A DNA stretch of 36,764 bases from a virus: positions 1 through 36,764 of IMG/VR virus record IMGVR_UViG_3300009553_000013, one strand, 5' to 3'. Numbering within the stretch: the stretch's first letter is position 1; each line of letters starts with the position of its first letter. Under the pieces are notes generated by a model. The model did not search any database, was not told where the DNA came from, and saw only the letters and a list, made by a program, of their open reading frames with translations. The position numbers and the translations under genes were made by a program. Shown here piece after piece: positions 22,504 to 27,845 of the stretch.

Positions 22504-23645
22504 ACCGCGAGCGCGGCCCGGACCGCCCGGGCGCGGGCGCCGTCATCGGCCGCGTGCAGGTACCGGCCGGTGGTCCGCTCGTCGGCATGGCCCATGAGCA
22601 CGGCGATCTCCTTGCGCGGCATGCCGGCCGCGGCGAGGCGGGTGCCGTAGGTGTGGCGCAGGTCGTGGTAGCGGGGCTGCGGGTCGGCCAGGGCGGCAGC
22701 GGCGCGGGCGGGATACCACAGGTCGCGCCGCCAGTTGTCGTAGCCGAGTTGCCGCCCGGTCTTCGATGTCGCGAACAGCAGCCCGCCCAGTCCGCGGGCC
22801 GCGGCCGCGGACTCGACCGGCGCGGCAAGCGCAGCCACGACACGGTCGGTCAGCGGGACCTTCCGGGCGCGGTGGGACTTCGGGTAGCCGCGAACCATGC
22901 CTGAGTGGCGTTCCACGACCTGGCGGACGGTGACGAATCCGGAGTCCAGGTCGACATCGAGGGCGGTGAGGCCGGCGGCTTCGCCCCACCGCAGCCCGGC
23001 GTCGAGGCCGAGGAGGAAGAACAGCTGGCCCTGTTCGGTGCCGGCGAGCAGGAGGCGGGACTCTTCGGCGCGGGTGAGGGTGCGGTCGGGGCGGATGTCG
23101 CCGGTGGGCAGCGGGATGCCGGCGGTCGGGTCGCGCCAGACGAGCTCGTTGACGAGGGCGTCCCGGTAGATCATCCGGAGGACCTTGATCGCGAGGCGCA
23201 CGGTGTGCAGCGCGGTGTCGTCCTCGTCGAGGTCGGCGAGCCAGAGTTCCACGTCGGCGCGGCGGACGAGGTCGAGGCGGGCGCGGCCAAGGGGGCCGGT
23301 GGAGATGGTGGCCACGGCGCGGCGGTAGTTCCCGGCGGTGGCGCCGGTGATGGTGCGGGAGCGGCGGTTGAGCCAGTCCGCGGCCTGGGCGGAGACGACG
23401 GGTGCCCGGCTAGCGCGGGGCCGTTCGGGTTCGCGCGGCGCGGCCGTATGGGCGCGCTCGGGTGGGGTGCCGGTGGCGGTCGTGGCGACGTCGCCGGCGC
23501 GGTCGAGCCGGTCGAGGGTGTCGGCGATGAACTGCTCGGCCTCATACCGGTAGTCGAAGGTCTTGCTGATCGACTTGCGCCCGGCGGGGCGGACGATGCC
23601 GCGGTGGCGGCCGGACGGGAGGGTATCGATGTAGGCCCGGGGCAT
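22500..23645 (-). CDS. int: Tyrosine integrase
   Basis: A 381-residue site-specific recombinase. The N-terminal arm-binding part (about 1-50, RPAGRKSISKTFDYRYEA) is followed by a core-binding SAM-like domain (about 85-175). The catalytic domain holds Arg 219 (DAGLRWGEA), Lys 256 (YPKSHRARKVPL), His 327 and Arg 330 (HDLRHTYGT), His 353 (MGHA) and the nucleophile Tyr 362 (TTGRYLHA). All catalytic residues are present. It should join attP, located just upstream of it (23833-23874), to a tRNA-Ala gene. An inverted repeat at 23666-23684 stands between its start and that core. Confidence 0.95.
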   Translation of the reverse strand: MPRAYIDTLPSGRHRGIVRPAGRKSISKTFDYRYEAEQFIADTLDRLDRAGDVATTATGTPPERAHTAAPREPERPRASRAPVVSAQAADWLNRRSRTITGATAGNYRRAVATISTGPLGRARLDLVRRADVELWLADLDEDDTALHTVRLAIKVLRMIYRDALVNELVWRDPTAGIPLPTGDIRPDRTLTRAEESRLLLAGTEQGQLFFLLGLDAGLRWGEAAGLTALDVDLDSGFVTVRQVVERHSGMVRGYPKSHRARKVPLTDRVVAALAAPVESAAAARGLGGLLFATSKTGRQLGYDNWRRDLWYPARAAAALADPQPRYHDLRHTYGTRLAAAGMPRKEIAVLMGHADERTTGRYLHAADDGARARAVRAALAV

Positions 23646-23663
23646 GGTGCCGCCTTCTGCTCG

Positions 23664-23684
23664 GGTGTCGCAGTAACTGCGACA
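23664..23684. promoter_or_regulatory. Palindrome and arm-type repeat upstream of integrase
   Basis: TGTCGCAG (23666-23673), TAA and CTGCGACA (23677-23684) form a perfect 8-bp inverted repeat 21 bp before the integrase ATG. It could be an operator or a hairpin in the leader of the mRNA. Its left part, GGTGTCGCAGTAACT (23664-23678), recurs with one mismatch at 24046-24060, on the other side of the attP core. That also fits a binding site for integrase or excisionase. Confidence 0.55.
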
Positions 23685-23741
23685 GCCAGGGGCGGGCCGG
23701 GCCGATCTGGCGGCGGTGGTTATGTCCGTTTCGTGGGGCGA

Positions 23742-24093
23742 CGTGTGGCAACGTGTGCCACACGCTCTTCCGAGCGCACTTCCATGATCACCGCAAGTGG
23801 CTACAGCCCCCGGAAAACGGGGCCTCTAGCCGTGGAGCTGAGGGGACTCGAACCCCTGACCCCCACACTGCCAGGACAGTCTGCCGCCCCCAGTTCTTGG
23901 GGATGGTTGTTGCTTTCCCCAACAGTTTACGGCCATTCGGGGTCACGCGACACTCGGCGCGGACGGCCGGAACGCGGCTTTGCCACACGCCGCCACACGC
24001 CGCGGTATGACCCCCACACCGGATCCTGAGCGGCGCCCCGCCCTCGGTGTCGCAGCAACTTGGACCGCATCCCCCACACGCGAAATGTGGGGG
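23742..24093. repeat. Clustered CCACAC-type repeats and hairpin around attP
   Basis: CCACACG or its complement occurs at 23742-23748, as CGTGTG-C-CACACG at 23752-23764, at 23983-23989 and 23993-23999 (10 bp apart), at 24014-24020 (CCACACC) and at 24074-24080. TGACCCCCACAC is found both in the core (23857-23868) and at 24008-24019. CCCCCACA (24071-24078) and TGTGGGGG (24086-24093) form an 8-bp hairpin. Together with GGTGTCGCAGyAACT (23664-23678 and 24046-24060) these are probable integrase and excisionase arm sites. Confidence 0.55.
23833..23874 (-). other. attP: attP core: 3' half of tRNA-Ala(GGC)
   Basis: Read on the minus strand this is a clean tRNA 3' half. It has the anticodon loop CTGGCAG (U33, anticodon GGC, A37), the 3' stem TGTGG, a 5-base variable loop, a T arm AGGGG-TTCGAGT-CCCCT, acceptor CAGCTCC and discriminator A. 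The sequence before the anticodon loop does not pair, so no whole tRNA is present. Integrative phages carry such 3' halves so that insertion restores the host tRNA. The alanine identity follows from the GGC anticodon. The core lies 188 bp upstream of integrase. Confidence 0.85.
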
Positions 24094-24214
24094 CGATGCG
24101 CCCGACAGCGCCTCGGTGTGGCCCCCCACCCCCGACGCCCCGCGCGGCGTTCCCGTCAGTGGCGGCGATGCGTCGCAGCTACATGCTGGGCGATCTGGCT
24201 CTACCATCCCTCGG

Positions 24215-24931
24215 GTGCTGTTGTGCTTCGTTGACGAGTCGAACCGTGGCGATTTCTACGGTTTCGCTGGCCTAATGGCGGATGAGAATGCCACCAAGTC
24301 CCTCACCGATGCATTGAGCAGGATCGTTGCGCAAGCGGTTGTCGACTACGGCGTCCCCGACTCGGCCGAGATTCACGGACACCCGATCTTTCACGGCAAG
24401 GAAGATTGGAAGGACGTGCCCACAAGAGCGCGGATCAACGTCTTCAATCGAGTGCTGGAGGCAATCACTGATGCCGACGTGACGATCTTGCTTCGCGGCG
24501 TGCATGCCGACCGGTTACGTGCCCGCCAGGCTCGGGAGAACTACCCGGTCAACTTCCCTCCCGAGCAAGTGTGCTTCCAGCACATCTTGCAGCGTGCTGA
24601 CCAGGTTGCGAGGCAGAACCGCACCTACGCGCTGATGATTGCCGATGATCGCAGCGACCGAGACCGGCATCGGGAGCGGTTCGCTACCTACCAGACCATG
24701 GGAACGCCCGGAGCCTACATGCGCAGCACGTTGAGCCACCTCCTAGACACGGTTCACTTCGCGCCCAGTCACCGCTCACGCATGCTCCAAGCCGCAGACA
24801 TACTCGCCTTCACCTACCGCCGTCGCATGACTGTGGCCGAAAGCGATCCGCGAGCTGAGCGAATCATGGATCGGCATTGGACCCGGATCACGAACTGCGG
24901 AAAGGTCTACGACCGAGGTACCTGGCCGTAG
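24215..24931 (+). CDS. DUF3800-family protein
   Basis: A 238-residue protein on the plus strand. Near the N-terminus LLCFVDESNRGDFYGFAGL gives the family DES motif. SAEIHGHPIFHG gives the E-x-H set, LMIADDRSDRD a central acidic set, and SRMLQAADILAFTYRR the late Q-x-AD motif. These residues suggest an RNase H-like metal site. GTG 24215 is chosen because TACCAT (24202-24207) fits a -10 box placing transcription start at or near the GTG, a leaderless start. A terminator follows. The biological role of DUF3800 is not settled; cargo or exclusion roles are possible. Confidence 0.8.
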   Translation: MLLCFVDESNRGDFYGFAGLMADENATKSLTDALSRIVAQAVVDYGVPDSAEIHGHPIFHGKEDWKDVPTRARINVFNRVLEAITDADVTILLRGVHADRLRARQARENYPVNFPPEQVCFQHILQRADQVARQNRTYALMIADDRSDRDRHRERFATYQTMGTPGAYMRSTLSHLLDTVHFAPSHRSRMLQAADILAFTYRRRMTVAESDPRAERIMDRHWTRITNCGKVYDRGTWP

Positions 24932-24939
24932 ACGCACGA

Positions 24940-24963
24940 CAGCCCCCGCCAAGGCGGGGGCTG
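24940..24963 (+). terminator. Terminator after the DUF3800 gene
   Basis: CAGCCCCCGCC (24940-24950) and its exact complement (24953-24963) are separated by two bases, giving a very stable hairpin nine bases after the stop codon. The innermost pairs would open to form a loop. No U tract follows, as is usual in actinobacteria. Confidence 0.75.
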
Positions 24964-25069
24964 AAGGCGATGCGGGCGGCAGTTCCCTGCGGCCTGCATC
25001 CATGACCGTAGCATCGGCGTCCGACACTGCGGGTTAGGCCCGCCTACGGGAGTGGTCGGTAATACACTG

Positions 25070-25138
25070 TGGACCGGGCGGGGATCGGACCCGCGAGGAA
25101 TGCTTCCAGAGGCGCTCCCGGCAACCATGCCCCGGCCC
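25070..25138 (-). tRNA. tRNA-like element (degenerate or partial)
   Basis: On the minus strand, GGGCCGG (25138-25132) pairs with CCGGTCC (25077-25071) as a 7-bp acceptor with discriminator A. GCGGG-TCCGATC-CCCGC (25094-25078) forms a T arm, although C replaces the usual U55. CTGGAAG could be an anticodon loop (GGA), but its flanks do not pair, the D arm is poor and the whole is only 69 bases. It lies alone between two terminators. It may be a decayed tRNA, a second attachment-type fragment or another structured RNA. Confidence 0.3.
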
Positions 25139-25189
25139 ATGTAGCGTCAGGAACGACGTGTGAGCGCACGCCGCCCTGGCCGCCGCTTG

Positions 25190-25232
25190 GCCCCCGCCGC
25201 TCCCTGACTCACGGGGCGCTGGCGGCGGGGGC
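25190..25232 (-). terminator. Terminator after the DUF5343 gene
   Basis: GCCCCCGCCGC (25190-25200) and its exact complement (25222-25232) form an 11-bp stem with a 21-base loop, 12 bases past the stop at 25244. The stem shares its GCCCCCGCC core with the terminator at 24940-24963, so the two could be copies. Confidence 0.65.
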
Positions 25233-25243
25233 TCAGGCCCTCC

Positions 25244-25966
25244 TCATGACGCACCGCCCTCGTTCGAGACGGAAGCCGCGGCGGGAGTGCGCAGCGAGGT
25301 CTCCAGTCCGATCAGCCGCTCGATGCGGTCGAGCAGATCGGTGTCGGTCGCCCCCTCAGTCTTGGCCTTCTCGAGCAGCAGGTCGAAGTACATCCGGCGC
25401 ATGTCATCGGTCGGTGCCTGCGGAGGGGTTACCGGGTCGGCCGAGGGCGCCGTCGTGGATGTAATTGGCGTCTTCGGTTTCCGGACGCTCGCACGAGTCG
25501 TCCCTGCTGCTTTCGGCCGAGGTCCGGGGGCCTGCTTCGGGGCCGCCGCGATCATCTTCGCGTAGGCCATCAATCCCGTGAATAGGGTCACCATGCGGGC
25601 TCGCTGGCCTGACGGCGCGAACCCGCGGAATGCGTCCTCGATCTCCGTAACCGAGGCCGTCGTCGGATCGACCACCGAGAACACGGGCGCGTACACGTCA
25701 CGGATGAGGTTCGCCAGCGCGCTCGGTAGATCCCCCATTGGGGCCTTCCGAATCGCCTCGAACTCGTCCGTGGGTTTGCCGGCGTCGTCGATGAGGTCGA
25801 GCAGTTTCAACGCTTGCACCGTGCGCGGGGCGAGCGACTGGGTCACTCCCATACGGACGAGCGTGTCCGTCGTGATCGCGGGCAGCCCCACCTGCCGGTG
25901 GCGCTCGATGACCGAGACCACGGCCTTGACCGGGGCGTAGGGCGCCGCTCCATCCATCTGTAACAT
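25244..25966 (-). CDS. DUF5343-family protein
   Basis: A 240-residue protein from ATG 25966 with GAGGAG five bases upstream. The first about 140 residues are a winged-helix-like helical domain: YAPVKAVVSVIERHRQVGLP, MGVTQSLAPRTVQALKLLDL, IDDAGKPTDEFEAIR and a late GQRARMVTLFTGLMAYAKM. This matches my memory of the DUF5343 profile. Then comes a Thr/Ala/Pro/Lys-rich linker and a short helical end (MYFDLLLEKAKTEG). It is divergent from a HicB-like gene, with a shared inverted repeat. The family function is unknown; DNA binding and a cargo role are inferred. Confidence 0.75.
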   Translation of the reverse strand: MLQMDGAAPYAPVKAVVSVIERHRQVGLPAITTDTLVRMGVTQSLAPRTVQALKLLDLIDDAGKPTDEFEAIRKAPMGDLPSALANLIRDVYAPVFSVVDPTTASVTEIEDAFRGFAPSGQRARMVTLFTGLMAYAKMIAAAPKQAPGPRPKAAGTTRASVRKPKTPITSTTAPSADPVTPPQAPTDDMRRMYFDLLLEKAKTEGATDTDLLDRIERLIGLETSLRTPAAASVSNEGGAS

Positions 25967-25977
25967 CAACACTCCTC

Positions 25978-26065
25978 GTGGACAGCAACTGCACGGCGGC
26001 CGCGGACGGCGATGCAACCGATCGTAACACGACGGAAAGTTCTTCATCGGGTTATTGCTGTCCAC
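25978..26065. promoter_or_regulatory. Divergent promoter region bracketed by an 11-bp inverted repeat
   Basis: GTGGACAGCAA (25978-25988) and its exact complement TTGCTGTCCAC (26055-26065) lie 66 bp apart between the DUF5343 gene (minus) and the 64-residue gene (plus). The left arm almost touches the DUF5343 ribosome site and the right arm lies 25 bp before the plus-strand ATG. A regulator binding both could repress both genes or form a loop. No clear -10/-35 boxes could be fixed. Confidence 0.55.
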
Positions 26066-26089
26066 CTGGGTACAGCGCACGCTGGAGGC

Positions 26090-26284
26090 ATGATCGAAGC
26101 AGCGACGACGGACGATGTGCCCGTCTTAACCGAGACGCCGGGCGGCTGGCTGGCCGTGTCTCCGGGTGACTTCCCCCGAATCGGTGTCATCGCGCCGACC
26201 ATCCCCGAGGCTGAACGCGATTACCGGGCGGCGCGAGACGCTTGGCGCGCGTGGCGCAACTTGCCCGAGCCGCACGGCACCTGA
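26090..26284 (+). CDS. HicB-like small protein, 64 residues
   Basis: ATG 26090 has a GGAGG almost touching it, closer than usual, so GTG 26117 is an alternative start. The protein reads LTETPGGWLAVSPGDFPRIG, then IPEAERDYRAARDAWRAWRN. A small beta hairpin plus a helix after 'P-x-x-EAE' recalls the HicB-type antitoxin half-domain. No HicA partner is seen beside it. It is divergent from the DUF5343 gene. HicB similarity is visual only. Confidence 0.55.
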   Translation: MIEAATTDDVPVLTETPGGWLAVSPGDFPRIGVIAPTIPEAERDYRAARDAWRAWRNLPEPHGT

Positions 26285-26353
26285 GCACCCGCCCGTCGCT
26301 TCACCTCGACACGGACTGTTACCGCGTCATTGACCCCGCCCGTGTTCCGCCGG

Positions 26354-27238
26354 CTAGCCCGCCAGCGCCTCCTGGTAGGCCGCGCTGGACTGCGGCACCA
26401 GCAGCCCATCGACCTTGTGCGCGGCTTCGGGGGCGTCGTGGTTGAAGTAGCACTCGAGCGCCGCCTTGTGCTCGCGCGCCCAGGCCAGCAGGTTGTGCAC
26501 GTAGAGCGGGTCGTCGCCGCCGCCGCCGGAGCCGCCGACCATCGCGGCGTCCTCGTTGACCAGGCCCCATTCGCCGACGGCGAAGCGTTTGCCGCGCGCA
26601 GCGGAGAAGTCGGTCCAGAACGCCAGCCCGCCGGCCTGCTCGCCGGTGCGGCTGTTGACCAGGAAGTTCCACCGTTCGGCCGGCGTCGCCGGGTGCTGCC
26701 ACCAGGTGTCGTAGCAGTCCACGCCGATGAAGTTGACGTACGCGTCGCCGGGGTAGGCGGCGCGGGCATCCCAGCCGAGGTAGGGGTTGGAGACGCACCA
26801 GAAGAACCGGAACGACTGGCCGGGGACCTGGCGCAGGGCGATGAGGATCTTGCGCCAGTACCGGATGTAGAGCTCGGGGTCGGGTTGGGCGGCCCACGGG
26901 AACCAGGAGCCGTTGCATTCCCAGCCGGGGCGGAGGATGGCGTTGCCCATGCCGGCGGCGACGAGGCTGCCGCCGAGCGCGCGCCAGTGCGGGTCGTAGC
27001 GGCCGATGGCGCCGGCGGTCATCACGGAGTCGCCGTCGGAGGGCAGCATCGGCAGCGACAGCATCATCCGGTCGGCGTAGGGGCGCCAGTAGTTGAGGAA
27101 CGAGGTGGGCATCGCCAGGTCGCCCCAGGTCTTGGCGGGCAGGTAGGTGTGGGCCAGCTCGACGGGGCGGCGGCGCCAGTCGCCGAACGCGGTGAGCGCG
27201 GCGGGTCCGCCTTTGACGTACGCGCCGGACAGGGGCAT
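26354..27238 (-). CDS. Glycoside hydrolase, GH26-like
   Basis: A 294-residue protein from ATG 27238, with AAGGCGAG before it. A longer form from 27295 lacks a ribosome site. The core fits a TIM-barrel glycosidase: SGAYVKGG, LRPGWECNGSWFPWAAQ with the likely acid/base Glu 107, FFWCVSNPY and KRFAVGEWGLVNED with the likely nucleophile Glu 223. GH26 enzymes cut beta-mannan and related glycans. Here no signal peptide or tail-attachment domain is seen. It may help break host surface or cell wall glycan during infection or release, or be prophage cargo. It follows the beta-helix and lysis genes, separated by a plus-strand gene. Confidence 0.75.
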   Translation of the reverse strand: MPLSGAYVKGGPAALTAFGDWRRRPVELAHTYLPAKTWGDLAMPTSFLNYWRPYADRMMLSLPMLPSDGDSVMTAGAIGRYDPHWRALGGSLVAAGMGNAILRPGWECNGSWFPWAAQPDPELYIRYWRKILIALRQVPGQSFRFFWCVSNPYLGWDARAAYPGDAYVNFIGVDCYDTWWQHPATPAERWNFLVNSRTGEQAGGLAFWTDFSAARGKRFAVGEWGLVNEDAAMVGGSGGGGDDPLYVHNLLAWAREHKAALECYFNHDAPEAAHKVDGLLVPQSSAAYQEALAG

Positions 27239-27315
27239 GGCAGCTCGCCTTCGTCGGTCTTGTTCTCTCAGCATCTCGGCGCGCGGATTCTTCACACGTA
27301 CCGCACACTGTCCGG

Positions 27316-27738
27316 ATGCTCGCTCGAATGCCTGTCTGGCTGGTGCTGCTCGTCTCCGCCGCGGTCGCCGGCGTCCTCCTCGCCGTGGTCGTGACCGTGG
27401 ATCAGCTGGGCCCGGCGATGAAGGACGTCGGGGCCGTGGCGAGGGCTGAGGGCCACGGGCAGACCGGGGGCACCCAGACTGTCGGCGCCGCCTCGTTCGT
27501 CATGCCGGACGAGGTCGGCAAGAATCTCCAGGACGCCCAGGACCACATGCAGCTGGTGTCGGGCAATGACGGCTTCTACACCGGATCCGTGGACGCCACC
27601 GGCCAGGGCCGGGGCCAGTGGCTCGACCGGGGTTGGCAGGTGTGCAACCAGAACGTCGCGCCCGGTACTCGGGTGTCGGCCGACGACACCGGCGTCGTGT
27701 TCTCCGTGGTGCGTGTCACGGAGTCCTGCCAGTACTGA
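27316..27738 (+). CDS. Membrane-anchored PASTA-domain protein
   Basis: A 140-residue protein on the plus strand. Residues 6-28 form a membrane anchor or signal (VWLVLLVSAAVAGVLLAVVV). A linker follows, and residues about 60-139 form one PASTA-like domain: FVMPDEVGKNLQDAQDHMQ, WLDRGWQVCNQNVAPGTRV and VVFSVVRVTESC. PASTA domains bind muropeptides in bacterial kinases and penicillin-binding proteins. In a phage it is probably expressed by the prophage to alter host surface or signalling, or to block superinfection. Start ATG 27316 shows no clear ribosome site. It is divergent from the GH26-like gene. Confidence 0.75.
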   Translation: MLARMPVWLVLLVSAAVAGVLLAVVVTVDQLGPAMKDVGAVARAEGHGQTGGTQTVGAASFVMPDEVGKNLQDAQDHMQLVSGNDGFYTGSVDATGQGRGQWLDRGWQVCNQNVAPGTRVSADDTGVVFSVVRVTESCQY

Positions 27739-27769
27739 ACACCCGTTCTGAGGTCACAGGCTGGGTGGT

Positions 27770-27814
27770 GCAGCACCGGGCGCGGCCCCCGCAAACGGCG
27801 TGCGCCCGTGCTGC
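27770..27814. terminator. Bidirectional terminator between PASTA and beta-helix genes
   Basis: GCAGCACCGGGCGC (27770-27783) and GCGCCCGTGCTGC (27802-27814) pair over 13 bp with one bulged C and an 18-base loop. The hairpin lies between the converging PASTA gene (ends 27738) and beta-helix gene (ends 27846), so it probably stops transcription from both sides. Confidence 0.65.
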
Positions 27815-27845
27815 GTCCGAAGATTACCCAGCGGGAGGCTGCGGC

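Noticed and set aside
23828-23900. Complete tRNA gene at the attP core
   Set aside because: Only the 3' half from the anticodon loop onward is tRNA-like; the bases before it do not form the anticodon stem, D arm or acceptor 5' strand.
24047-24214. Longer N-terminus for the DUF3800 gene
   Set aside because: The extra 56 codons encode Pro/Gly/Ser-rich sequence overlapping attP arm repeats; the family domain begins right after GTG 24215.
25069-25464. Plus-strand open frame over the tRNA-like element and DUF5343 end
   Set aside because: Crosses a terminator and a structured element, has shadow composition and no ribosome site.
27239-27295. Longer N-terminus for the GH26-like protein from ATG 27295
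   Set aside because: No ribosome site, and the added residues are an Arg/Glu-rich stretch that does not look like a signal peptide or a domain.
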